Shown here one piece after another: positions 35,209 through 44,600 of a DNA stretch of 64,000 nt. Where the stretch lies: the NCBI GenBank assembly GCA_030427245.1, contig JAUHXA010000008.1, positions 102,262 to 166,261 of the forward strand, in the 5' to 3' direction. Numbering within the stretch: the stretch's first letter is position 1; every line of letters starts with the position of its first letter. The notes under the pieces were generated by a model. The model was given only the letters and a program-made list of their open reading frames with translations, ran no database searches and was not told the origin of the DNA. Origin of the DNA: Bacteroidia bacterium (GTDB lineage: Bacteria > Bacteroidota > Bacteroidia > Chitinophagales > UBA2359). A program made the translations under genes and the position numbers.

Positions 35209-38200
35209 CTACCAAGTATCCACAAACCGCCTCTTCCCACCATCTTGTACTTTAGGCACAGACTTCAATCCCATCACCAACCATTCCCTCGACTCCATTG
35301 GGTCAATTACTTGGTCAATCTCAAAAAAAGCAGCCATGCTAATGCCCTTACCCCGTTCATAAGATTTCGCTACCAGTTTATCGTACAAAGCCTTGTGCGC
35401 TTCGGGGCTTTCCTTCAATGCAGCATCCAACTCCTTCCGAAAACCCAATTCCACCGCCCCTTCCAAGCCCATTGCGCCAAATTCACCAGTAGGCCAAGCC
35501 ACCGTAAAAAACGACCGACTAAAACTACCCGCAGTCATCGCCATTGCGCCCAAACCATACCCTTTCCGCAAAACAATGCTAAAATACGGCACACGCAAAT
35601 TGCCCGAAACGACAAACAAACGAGCCGCATGACGCACCGTTCCCGTTTTTTCGGCATCGGGACCCACCATAATACCAGGAGTATCACAAAGGGCTAAAAT
35701 AGGAATCCCAAAAGCATCACACAACTGCATAAACCTTGCCGCCTTGTCCGCCCCATCCGAATCAATCGCACCGCCCAAATGCTTGGGATTGTTGGCAATC
35801 AAACCCATCGCCCGCCCTTCAATCCGAATCAAAGCCGTCACCATTCCCACGCCAAAATAAGGGCGCAATTCCAAGACCGAATCCGTATCTGCCATCGTCT
35901 CAATCACCGAGCGAATATCATACACCCTGCGTCGGTTTTCGGGAATAGCAGAGCGCAACAAACGTTGGTCGGCGCACTCCCAATTCTTTGTAGTTCCTTG
36001 AAAATAAGACAAATATTTTTTTGCGGCTGCAATCGCTTCCACCTCGTCTTTTACCAAAATATCAATCACTCCATTCGTCGTTTGAAAACTTGCAGGACCA
36101 ACATCTTTCGGGTGAAATTTGCCCAAACCGCCACCTTCAATCATAGCAGGGCCGCCCATGCCAAGCGAAGCATTTTCCGTCGCAATAATCACATCTGCCG
36201 CTCCCGCCAAGACCGCATTTCCTGCAAAACAATAGCGAGACACAATCGAAATCCTCGGCACGAGTCCACTCATTCGAGCAAACAGCGTAAAAGTCAAAAT
36301 ATCCAAACCCGCCACAATCATATAGTCCGTATCGCCCGGACGACCACCACCGCCTTCCACAAACAGCACCAAAGGAATCCGCCATTCTTCCGCAAGGTGC
36401 AACATTCGGTCCATCTTCTTGTGGTTCAGCGTCCCCTGCGTTCCCGCCAAAACCGTATAGTCATACGCCATCACCATACACCTCGCTTTTTCCTCCCCAA
36501 AATCGCTGCCATTCACCGCCCCAATGCCCGTAATCAAACCATCAGCAGGCGTATTCTCCACCAAATCTTGCAGCTTTCTTCGCCGCCTTTGAGCCGCCAC
36601 AATCAGCGAGCCGTATTCTCGAAAACTATTGGTATCACACAATAAGTCAATGTTTTCACGAGCCGTTTGCTGACCATATTTGTGGCGTTTTTCTACGGCT
36701 TTAGGACGGGCTTCGTCTTTGGTAAAATGTTGCCTTTGAAACAACTCTGCCAAATCTGGACGGATGTAATCCAAATCCACCGCCTTCTCCTCCAATGCTT
36801 CCCCATCCTCCATTTCCGAAACCTCCAAAAACACCAAAGTCTGTCTTTCCATCACCACATCACCCACCTTCACGGCAATGCTATGCACCATACCACTTTC
36901 CTCCGCCAAAATCACCGACTCCATTTTCATCGCCTCCATCACCACCAAAGCCTGCCCCTTTTTCACCTTTTGACCTACTTCCACTTCAATGCTAACGATG
37001 CTGCCAACCATAGGGGAGAGGATAATCGAAGTATTTTCGGGGGCTTCCATGTTTGTGCCGTTTACATCCCCCCCGCCCCCTTCAAAGGGGGAGTCTTGAC
37101 GTGAAACATCTTCTCCTTCTTTGAAGGAGAGTTGGTTTATTCCCCCTTTGAAGAGTTTATCCCGATTGCTCGGGAGGGCAGGGGGGATGTTCTCTACAAG
37201 TGCGACTAAATTATTTTCAATGAATCCAATATCAAATTCCCCACTCCGAAACTCCAAATTCCTCAAAATCGCCCCCAAAAATCCAACATTCGTAGCCACA
37301 CCTTCAATACAAACATCCTGCAAAGTCCGACTCGCTTTCCGCACCACATCCCCAAAATCATCCGACCGAACCGACACAATCACCTTCGCCAAAAGCGAGT
37401 CAAAATTTGGACTCGTCCGATAACCCTTATACCCAAAAGTATCCACCCGAACGCCCTTACCAACAGGCATTTCAAAAGTGGTCAATTGCCCGCCACTCGG
37501 TCGAATATTTCCGTCCTTGTCCATGCTTTCCATATTGATGCGTAGCTGAATCGCACAGCCTTTTGGAGCAACAATTTGACTTTGCAGCAAACCCAAATCC
37601 GCCAAAGTTTTGCCCATCGCCTGCTGCAATTGAAACTGAACGATGTCAATGCCCGTCACTTCCTCCGTCACCGTATGCTCGACCTGCAATCGAGGGTTGG
37701 CTTCCATAAAGTAAAAATGGGTATCGTCCGCCAAACCCTTGTCCACCAAAAACTCAAATGTTCCAGCATTGGCGTATTGAACCGATTTCGCCATTTTTAC
37801 GGCAGCATCACACAGTTTTTGCAGCAAGATAGGAGAGAGGTTGGGGCAAGGCGCAATTTCAATCAACTTTTGGTGTCGTCTTTGAATGCTACATTCTCGT
37901 TCTCCCAAATAACTCACTTCGCCAGTGCCATCTCCAATGATTTGAATTTCGATGTGTCGGGCATTTTGAATCAACTTTTCGACATACAAATCCCCATTTC
38001 CAAATGCCTGCAAAGCCTCCGATTGACAACGCTCATAAGCCGTTTCAATCTCGGCATAATCAAAAACAGCCCTCATGCCACGACCGCCACCGCCAGCCAT
38101 TGCTTTAATCATCAAACCATCTTCATCCTTCAATTTTTCTCTGAAAAACGCTTGAACTTCCTCCAAAGTCGTTGCCGAAAAAGTGCCTTCAATGATGGGA

Positions 38201-38598
38201 ACATTGCAGGATTGGGCAAGTTTTCGGGCAGCCATTTTGTTGCCGAATGTTTCTAAAGTTTTGGGGCTTGGTCCAACGAAGGTGATTTGATTTGCCGCAC
38301 ATTGAAGGGAAAAGTCTGCGTTTTCACTCAAAAAGCCATAGCCTGGGTGAATTAGATTGCAGCCTGTTTGCTTCGCTATTTCAATGATTTGCAGGGCATC
38401 CAAATAAGCCGCTACGCCTTTTCCCTTCAATGGAATGGCTTCATCGGCTTTGCGAATGTGCAAAGATTGAGCATCGTCTTGGGAATAAATGCCGACTGTT
38501 GGGATGTTGAGTTCGTTTGCAGCTTGGGCGATTCGGATGGCTATTTCGCCTCGATTGGCGATGAGGAGTTTGTATTGCAGTTGTTGTATTTGGGGCAT
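35209..38598 (-). CDS. Single-chain biotin-dependent acyl-CoA carboxylase (BC-BCCP-CT fusion)
   Basis: About 1129 residues from ATG 38598 (MPQIQQLQYKLLIANRGEIA); the frame runs upstream to 38757, but the family start is here. The biotin carboxylase domain (1-450) shows MIKAMAGGGGRGMRAV and EANPRLQVEHTVTEE. A linker holds an inserted palindromic repeat (about 470-512). The biotinyl domain has MEAMKMES (biotinyl Lys about 554). The carboxyltransferase (about 600-1129) has GSLIVAAQRRRRK, GGGRPGDTDYMI and LCDTPGIMVGPDAEK. All three activities on one chain resemble the long-chain acyl-CoA carboxylase type. It carboxylates acetyl-, propionyl- or longer acyl-CoA; the substrate cannot be told from sequence. 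Catalytic motifs are intact. Confidence 0.85.
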   Translation of the reverse strand: MPQIQQLQYKLLIANRGEIAIRIAQAANELNIPTVGIYSQDDAQSLHIRKADEAIPLKGKGVAAYLDALQIIEIAKQTGCNLIHPGYGFLSENADFSLQCAANQITFVGPSPKTLETFGNKMAARKLAQSCNVPIIEGTFSATTLEEVQAFFREKLKDEDGLMIKAMAGGGGRGMRAVFDYAEIETAYERCQSEALQAFGNGDLYVEKLIQNARHIEIQIIGDGTGEVSYLGERECSIQRRHQKLIEIAPCPNLSPILLQKLCDAAVKMAKSVQYANAGTFEFLVDKGLADDTHFYFMEANPRLQVEHTVTEEVTGIDIVQFQLQQAMGKTLADLGLLQSQIVAPKGCAIQLRINMESMDKDGNIRPSGGQLTTFEMPVGKGVRVDTFGYKGYRTSPNFDSLLAKVIVSVRSDDFGDVVRKASRTLQDVCIEGVATNVGFLGAILRNLEFRSGEFDIGFIENNLVALVENIPPALPSNRDKLFKGGINQLSFKEGEDVSRQDSPFEGGGGDVNGTNMEAPENTSIILSPMVGSIVSIEVEVGQKVKKGQALVVMEAMKMESVILAEESGMVHSIAVKVGDVVMERQTLVFLEVSEMEDGEALEEKAVDLDYIRPDLAELFQRQHFTKDEARPKAVEKRHKYGQQTARENIDLLCDTNSFREYGSLIVAAQRRRRKLQDLVENTPADGLITGIGAVNGSDFGEEKARCMVMAYDYTVLAGTQGTLNHKKMDRMLHLAEEWRIPLVLFVEGGGGRPGDTDYMIVAGLDILTFTLFARMSGLVPRISIVSRYCFAGNAVLAGAADVIIATENASLGMGGPAMIEGGGLGKFHPKDVGPASFQTTNGVIDILVKDEVEAIAAAKKYLSYFQGTTKNWECADQRLLRSAIPENRRRVYDIRSVIETMADTDSVLELRPYFGVGMVTALIRIEGRAMGLIANNPKHLGGAIDSDGADKAARFMQLCDAFGIPILALCDTPGIMVGPDAEKTGTVRHAARLFVVSGNLRVPYFSIVLRKGYGLGAMAMTAGSFSRSFFTVAWPTGEFGAMGLEGAVELGFRKELDAALKESPEAHKALYDKLVAKSYERGKGISMAAFFEIDQVIDPMESREWLVMGLKSVPKVQDGGKRRFVDTW
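37064..37190. repeat. Palindromic repeat inserted in frame in the carboxylase gene
   Basis: 127 bases bounded by inverted ends ACATCCCCCCCGCCC (37064-37078) and GGGCAGGGGGGATGT (37176-37190), 14 of 15 pairing. Inside are further palindromes: CCCCCTTCAAAGGGGG, CTCCTTCTTTGAAGGAG and CCCGATTGCTCGGG. On the coding strand it reads without a stop as about 42 residues rich in Gly, Pro, Ser and Lys (SFKEGEDVSRQDSPFEGGGG), in the flexible linker between the biotin carboxylase and biotinyl domains. Such G/C-rich CCCCCTTT-type palindromes normally sit between genes, as at 50705-50820. Confidence 0.65.
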
Positions 38599-38682
38599 TG
38601 GAGTTGTTTTGTTTGGGTGTAAAGATAATAGAATGAGATGGAGAGGGAAATTTAAGCGGGTTTGTTTGAAGGGGAGGCTTGA

Positions 38683-38699
38683 TTGTCGTTCAACTGTTG
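38683..38699 (+). repeat. 17-bp direct repeat, right copy
   Basis: TTGTCGTTCAACTGTTG, identical to 35151-35167 and located 85 bases upstream of the carboxylase start codon. The surrounding sequence is only weakly similar. Confidence 0.5.
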
Positions 38700-38864
38700 A
38701 TAAGCTCCATACCGATTTGCCAAGCTGCATCAAATGTAAGTAATTGATGGCAGTCAAAACATCAATTTTTTGATATTCTCCGAAAACAATTGTAGAAATC
38801 TTTATGAAGTAATGTTTGCCGACTCGAAATATTAGTTAAAATTTCGATTATTTTCTCTAAATAT

Positions 38865-38922
38865 TTTGCAAAACCAAATATTATCTCTAATTTTGGTCTA
38901 CCAATTAATTGGTAAACCAATT
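38865..38922 (+). promoter_or_regulatory. kdgK promoter with tandem GntR-type operators
   Basis: TTTG (38865-38868), a 19-base spacer and TAATTTTG (38888-38895) form a perfect Bacteroidota promoter. Two adjacent 16-bp half-palindromic sites, TTTTGGTCTACCAATT (38891-38906) and AATTGGTAAACCAATT (38907-38922), start inside the -7 box and cover the transcription start, a position suited to repression. The junction TACCAATTAATTGGTA is itself a perfect palindrome. The same site type occurs before the FadR-like gene and before the second susC. Confidence 0.75.
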
Positions 38923-38934
38923 TAAAATCAAAGA

Positions 38935-39972
38935 ATGAAAAAAATAGTCACTTTTGGGGAAATCATGCTTCGATTAACTCCTCCCAACAACCTTCGATTT
39001 TCACAGGCACATAGTTTCAACGTTAACTATGGTGGAGGTGAATCCAATGTAGCTGTATCGTTAGCGAATTACGGTTTGCCCGTAGAGTTTGTTACCCGTT
39101 TGCCGAAAAACGACATCGGAGAATGTGCCTTGATGGAAATGCGGAAGCGTGGCGTAGGTACACAACACATTGCCTTTGGAGGGGAGCGATTGGGGATTTA
39201 TTTTTTAGAGATTGGAGCAGTGAGTAGAGGGAGTAAGGTTGTGTATGATAGAGATCATTCTTCCATTGCAGATATTCAAAAAGGAATGATTGATTGGGAC
39301 ACAGTATTTGCGGATACTCAATGGTTTCACTGGACAGGTATCACCCCTGCAATCTCGCAGTCAGCAGCAGATGTTTGCTTAGAAGCGATTCAAGCTGCCA
39401 ATCGTTTGGGAGTCACCGTTTCGACAGACTTGAACTATCGTAAAAATTTGTGGAATTATGGGAAATCGCCTAAGGAAGTGATGCCCGAATTGGTGGCAGG
39501 TTGCGATGTGATTTTGGGCAACGAAGAGGATGCTGAGAAACATTTTGACATTCACCCAAAAGGTATGGATGTTACACAAGGTCATTCGATGGATGCAGCT
39601 GCTTATCAGTCTGTTTGTGAGCAATTAATGGAGCGATTTCCGAGAGCTAAAAAGGTGGTGGTTACTCTTAGAGGTTCTATCAGTGCTTCTCACAACTCTT
39701 GGTCTGGTATCTTGTATGACGGCAAAACTTTGTATAATGCCCCTACTTATCAAATGACACATATTGTTGACAGAGTCGGTGGTGGTGACAGCTTTATGGG
39801 AGGTTTGATTTATGGATTACTGACCTACAAAGGAGACGACCAAAGTGCTTTGAATTTTGCAGTAGCAGCTTCTTGCTTGAAACATACGATCTATGGAGAT
39901 GCGAATTTGGTAACGGTGGATGAAGTCGAAAAGTTGATGGGCGGAGATGCGAGTGGAAGAGTTGCAAGGTAA
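38935..39972 (+). CDS. kdgK: 2-keto-3-deoxygluconate kinase (PfkB family)
   Basis: 345 residues. The N-terminal PfkB part shows IVTFGEIMLRLTPP and the substrate region NYGGGESNVAVSLANYG. The C-terminal signature RVGGGDSFMGGLIYGLL (about 280) contains the catalytic Asp and anion hole. It phosphorylates KDG to KDPG with ATP in the cytoplasm. It is followed 41 bases later by the KDPG aldolase gene, so the last two steps of uronate breakdown form one unit. Expression is expected to be controlled by the operators directly upstream. Longer than E. coli KdgK (about 309), as is usual in this phylum. Confidence 0.88.
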   Translation: MKKIVTFGEIMLRLTPPNNLRFSQAHSFNVNYGGGESNVAVSLANYGLPVEFVTRLPKNDIGECALMEMRKRGVGTQHIAFGGERLGIYFLEIGAVSRGSKVVYDRDHSSIADIQKGMIDWDTVFADTQWFHWTGITPAISQSAADVCLEAIQAANRLGVTVSTDLNYRKNLWNYGKSPKEVMPELVAGCDVILGNEEDAEKHFDIHPKGMDVTQGHSMDAAAYQSVCEQLMERFPRAKKVVVTLRGSISASHNSWSGILYDGKTLYNAPTYQMTHIVDRVGGGDSFMGGLIYGLLTYKGDDQSALNFAVAASCLKHTIYGDANLVTVDEVEKLMGGDASGRVAR

Positions 39973-40013
39973 GGATTGATAATGGATATTTAAAAATTGA
40001 TAATTAAAAATAA

Positions 40014-40694
40014 ATGGCAAGATTCAATAGAATACAAGTAGCGCTCACGATGGAACGAACAGGTTTAGTACCCCTTTTTTACCATTCAGATGTTGAGACT
40101 GCAAAGCAAGTTCTGCAAGCCTGTTACAAAGGCGGAGCAAGAATATTGGAGTTTACGAATCGAGGAGACTATGCACACGAAGTGTTTAGAGAACTCAATC
40201 TATTTGCAGCCAAAGAACTGCCCGAAATGATACTGGGAGTTGGTTCGGTGACAGATGCGGGTGCGGCTTCTTTATATATGCAGTTGGGAGCAAATTTTGT
40301 AGTGACACCTGTTTTGCGAGAAGACATTGCAGTGGTTTGTAATCGAAGGAAAGTATTGTGGGCTGCAGGTTGTGCAACTTTGACCGAGATAGCGAGAGCG
40401 GAAGAATTGGGAGCCGAAATAGTAAAGGCATTCCCAGGAGACACTTTAGGTCCTACTTTTGTGAAGGCTATCAAAGGTCCTTGTCCGTGGACGAGCATCA
40501 TGCCAACAGGAGGCGTTAGTCCCACTGTTGAAAACTTGACTGCTTGGTTTGATGCAGGTGTGACTTGTGTGGGGATGGGATCTAAGTTAATCACTAAAAA
40601 TATTCTTAAAGAAGGCAATTACAGGGCTTTAGAAGAAAAAGTAAAGAACACATTGCAGCTAATTGAAAAAATTAGAAACGAAAAAGTTGGTTAA
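40014..40694 (+). CDS. eda: KDPG/KHG aldolase
   Basis: 226 residues of the class I KDPG aldolase family. The catalytic Glu is in GARILEFTNRG (about 46), the substrate loop is GVGSVTDAGAA, the Schiff-base Lys is in EIVKAFPGD (about 138), and a phosphate loop MPTGGVSPTVENL follows. It splits KDPG to pyruvate and glyceraldehyde-3-phosphate. Directly downstream of kdgK and upstream of the regulator gene. All active residues are present. Confidence 0.88.
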   Translation: MARFNRIQVALTMERTGLVPLFYHSDVETAKQVLQACYKGGARILEFTNRGDYAHEVFRELNLFAAKELPEMILGVGSVTDAGAASLYMQLGANFVVTPVLREDIAVVCNRRKVLWAAGCATLTEIARAEELGAEIVKAFPGDTLGPTFVKAIKGPCPWTSIMPTGGVSPTVENLTAWFDAGVTCVGMGSKLITKNILKEGNYRALEEKVKNTLQLIEKIRNEKVG

Positions 40695-40724
40695 TGACTT
40701 GAAAAAATCGTATAATTTTCTTTT

Positions 40725-40777
40725 TTTGTAGAAAAAAATAAATTATATTTGTCAAACCAAAAATTGGCAGACCAATT
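40725..40777 (+). promoter_or_regulatory. Promoter and operator of the FadR/GntR-type regulator
   Basis: TTTG (40725-40728), a 15-base spacer, TATATTTG (40744-40751), then AATTGGCAGACCAATT (40762-40777), one base off the palindrome seen elsewhere. A further ACCAAT lies just before the ATG. The same spacing and nearly the same bases recur at 46902-46954, so the promoter-operator block appears twice. The operator in front of its own gene suggests autoregulation. Confidence 0.65.
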
Positions 40778-40797
40778 TTTAGCCAACCAATAGCAAT

Positions 40798-41526
40798 ATG
40801 AGTGTATTAAAAAATTTCCAAGAAATAGTTATCGAAACTCCTGTTGATAAAATCATCAGACAGATTCGCAGTTTGATTACCTCTGGCCAATTAGAGGCAG
40901 GAGACCGACTTCCTCCAGAACGAAAGTTAGCAGAAAGATTGGGGGTGGGTAGAACCCATGTCCGAGATGCCATTAGAAAATTGGAATTTTATGGTATATT
41001 GAAAACACTTCCTCAAAGCGGTACTATTGTGGCAGGAATGGGTATTGCAGCTTTGGAGGGATTAATTACAGATGTATTGAAACTCGAAAACAATGATTTT
41101 GCCTCTTTGGTCGAAACTAGGGTAATGTTGGAGACAAATGCGGCAAGCCTTGCTGCTTTGCGACGAACTCCTGAAGATATCATGAATATCCAAAAAGCAT
41201 CGGAGGCTTATGCAGAAAAGGTGAAGAATGGTAAAAAGGCTATCGAAGAAGATTTGATGTTTCATCTCAAAATTGCAGAAGCAAGCAAAAATTCGGTATT
41301 GAAGTCTTTGATGCTGATTATTATACCCGATATCATCAGCAGTTTTATCAAATTGGATATCTGCAAAGATGATCACTTTAGTAAAGTTTTGGAAGAACAC
41401 AAAGATATATTGGAACACATAGTCAATCGAGAACCTGAATTGGCATCCAAAGCAATGCGTTTGCATTTGAGTGATGTCATAGAATACAGCAATAATTTGA
41501 AGCAAGGAAATGGGCGTTTAGTGTAG
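40798..41526 (+). CDS. FadR-subfamily GntR transcriptional regulator of alginate/uronate genes
   Basis: 242 residues. The winged helix-turn-helix (about 12-75) shows GDRLPPERKLAERLGVGRTH, then VRDAIRKLEFYGIL and a wing ending LPQSGTIVAG. The FCD effector domain (about 90-225) keeps the metal/ligand residues in the pattern LVETRVMLETNAA, LMFHLKIAEAS and HKDILEHIV ... MRLHL. FadR/ExuR/UxuR relatives bind TGGTnnnACCA-like sites and are released by acids such as KDPG, KDG or uronates. The local sites AATTGGTnnACCAATT fit this class. The likely role is a repressor of kdgK-eda and the transport genes, lifted by a pathway intermediate (inference). Confidence 0.82.
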   Translation: MSVLKNFQEIVIETPVDKIIRQIRSLITSGQLEAGDRLPPERKLAERLGVGRTHVRDAIRKLEFYGILKTLPQSGTIVAGMGIAALEGLITDVLKLENNDFASLVETRVMLETNAASLAALRRTPEDIMNIQKASEAYAEKVKNGKKAIEEDLMFHLKIAEASKNSVLKSLMLIIIPDIISSFIKLDICKDDHFSKVLEEHKDILEHIVNREPELASKAMRLHLSDVIEYSNNLKQGNGRLV

Positions 41527-41534
41527 ATAACAAA

Positions 41535-41570
41535 AGAGTTGATAATAGGCAGCCATCAGCTCTCTTTAAA
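41535..41570 (+). terminator. Weak terminator after the regulator gene
   Basis: AGAGTTGAT (41535-41543) and ATCAGCTCT (41555-41563) pair with one G-U, followed by CTTTAAA. It separates the regulator from the first susC, which may therefore have its own promoter. Confidence 0.35.
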
Positions 41571-41617
41571 TAGATATGCCTTCCCTTTAACCGAAAACTT
41601 ATATTTCATTAATAATT

Positions 41618-41639
41618 GAAATACACCTGTATTTCAACA
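41618..41639. promoter_or_regulatory. Perfect 10-bp inverted repeat upstream of the first susC
   Basis: TTGAAATACA, the spacer CC, then TGTATTTCAA. It is a different sequence from the GntR-type operator and lies 52 bases before the susC ATG, in the probable 5' leader. Candidate operator for a second regulator, or an RNA hairpin. Confidence 0.5.
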
Positions 41640-41690
41640 CAGGGTAAAATATGTGTAAAAATTAATCAATACAACACAATCGTAAACAAA

Positions 41691-44600
41691 ATGAATTTAA
41701 AACTTACATTATTTTTAATGGTGATACTGCTGTTTAGTGTGTCGCTATTTGCACAAGATGGTATTGCTGTATCAGGCAAGGTAACGGATACAGGTAATCT
41801 TCCTCTTGTCGGAGTCAATGTGCTAATAGCTAATACCACCACTGGTACGGTTACGGACTTTGATGGAAATTATCAATTGAAGGTCGATAAGGGTGATGAA
41901 CTTGTGTTTTCTTATTTGGGATTCGTATCCCAATCAATCACCATAACGGATCAAACAACACTGAATGTTACTCTTGTAGAAGATGACCAAGTACTAGACC
42001 AGATTGTAGTGGTAGGTTATGGATCTGTAAAAAAGAGTGATGTTACTGGGTCTGTGTCTTCAGTCAAGTCTGAAGAATTAACTGCATTTCCTGTATTAGA
42101 CGCAGCCCAAGCACTTCAAGGACGTGCAGCGGGTGTGGTTGTTCAGTCTAATAATGGTGGTGAGCCTGGAGCGCCTATCAATATAAAAATTAGAGGAAAC
42201 ACTTCTATTAGTGCAAATAGTTCTCCTTTGATTGTTGTAGACGGTTTTGTAGGAGGAAGTATGCCACAGGCAAATGACATTGAATCTATGGAGATTTTAA
42301 AAGATGCATCAGCAACTGCCATATATGGTTCAAGAGGTTCAAATGGTGTTGTATTGGTAACTACTAAAAAAGGTAAGAGTGGTAAATTATCTGTTGAACT
42401 CAATTCTACTTATGCTGTTCAAAATACTGCAAATAAGCTTGATTTGTTAAATGCAAGTGAGTTTGCGGATTATCAAAACCAGATAAGAGCTAACAATGAT
42501 GTATCTACTCCTTATCCTCAAGGGACTGCAGATACAGATTGGCAAGATGAGATTTATAGAACTGGTAACACACAGAATCACCAACTTTCTGTTTCAGGAG
42601 GTTCGGATAAAATGAATTTTTATGTTTCTGGTAATTATTTTAATCAAGATGGTATTGTGGTTAATTCTGGTTTTGAAAGAGCAACATTCTTATCAAATGT
42701 AGATGCACAAGTATCAGATAAATTAAAATTAGGGCTTAATCTTTTTGGCAGTAGAGGTACGAAAGATGGAGTGACTACTCAATCAGACGGGTCGGTTACT
42801 GTAGGTGGAGATGATGTGATTTCTTTGGCTATGAGATTTGCACCAGATAAACCAATACAAGATGAAAACGGTAACTTTACAACAAATGATGCTATTGGAG
42901 ATGAAGTAGATAACCCTTATGCAGTTGCTACTGAAAGGGTAGATGAAACTGTTTCAGATGACTTTAGAGCAAATGTTTATGCTAACTATGATATTTTAGA
43001 AAGCCTAACTTTTAAAACAACATTTGGTTTAAGCAGTGAAAATGAAACAAGAGGAATTTATCAACCATCCACATTAAAAATCACAGCAGGTGGTGTAGGA
43101 GGGAGAGCTAGGGTTACAGATGCTAAAAGAACAAGTGTGTTGAGTGAAAATTACTTGACGTATAATACCGATATAGGAAAAGGAAATTTAACTTTATTAG
43201 GAGGATATTCTTATCAAAAAAATACTACAGAAGCCTTTGCTGCAGCTGGTACAGGCTTTCTTTCAGATGCCTTTTCTTACTATGCTTTAGGTACTGCTAC
43301 TAATCCATTGCAACCTGCGTCGTCTTTATCGGAAGTAGAAATTCAATCCCTATTCGGAAGAGTAAATTTCGATTTTGATAATAAATATTTATTAACAGCT
43401 ACGGTAAGAAGAGATGGGGCATCAAATTTTGCAGCAAATAATAAATACGCAGTTTTTCCATCAGCTGCCTTGGGTTGGAAAATTTCTAATGAAGACTTTT
43501 TAATAAATAGTGAAACTATTTCTAGTTTAAAGTTAAGAGTGAGTTATGGTGCTACTGGTAACCCGTCAATTAGCCCTTACCAATCTTTGTCAAGATTTGC
43601 AAGTCTGTATGCTTCTAGAAATGGGCAAACGGTATTCGCTATTACGCCAGACCAACCTGCTAACCCAGATTTGAAATGGGAAACTTCTTATCAAACAAAC
43701 TTTGGTATAGATTTAGGTTTGATAGATAATAGAATTAACCTATCATTAGATTATTATAATATTGATACGAAAGATTTAATTTTAGGAAACAATGGTATTC
43801 CTGAATATTTCGGTTTTGCAAGTGATGAAATTTTAACCAACCTAGGAGAGATTAACAACTCAGGAATTGAAATTGCTTTAAACTCCAAAAACATAGTTGA
43901 TGGTGATTTTAGATGGAGTACAGATTTCAACTTATCTAAAAATAAAAATGAAGTAGTAGCTTTAATCAACGATGCCGATTTATTTGGTAATGCTGCTCCA
44001 AGTTATTTTAGTCACGATAGAAGTTATGTTTTGAGAGTAGGGGAAGAAGTTGGTCTTTTTTGGGGCTATGACTATGCAGGTGTTTTCCAAGGAGGTGATG
44101 CTCCTGCAGGTACGCAAACTTTAGCAGGTGGTGTTGCAGGTGACCCATTGTTTGTAGATGTAGATGGTAATGGTGAGATTACGGAAGCAGATAGAACCAT
44201 TATTGGTAATCCCAATCCAGATTTTACTTTTGGGTTTACCAATAACTTTTCTTATCGAAACTTTGATTTAAGTATCTTTTTCCAAGGTTCTCAAGGTGGA
44301 GATATTTTCAACATGACAAACGTGCAGTTGAACAATGGAGATGCCAATACTACGAGAGATTATTTCAACAATGCTTGGACTCCTTCAAATACTAACACAG
44401 ATCAGCCTCGTGTTGGAAACAATAGTAATAGAGAAATTTCTTCTCGTTTTGTAGAAGATGGCAGTTATATAAGATTGAAAAACTTAGCTTTAGGATATAA
44501 TTTACCTTTAGGTGTTGTTGAAAGTTTAGGTTTGCAGAATGTTAGATTTTCAATCAGCGCACAGAATTTATTAACTTTTACAGATTACTCTGGTTTAGAT

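Noticed and set aside
35779..36645. Long plus-strand open frame (288 codons) opposite the carboxylase gene
   Set aside because: Composition is rich in His, Arg, Asn and Ser with no family features; it is the mirror of a strongly conserved coding region on the other strand.
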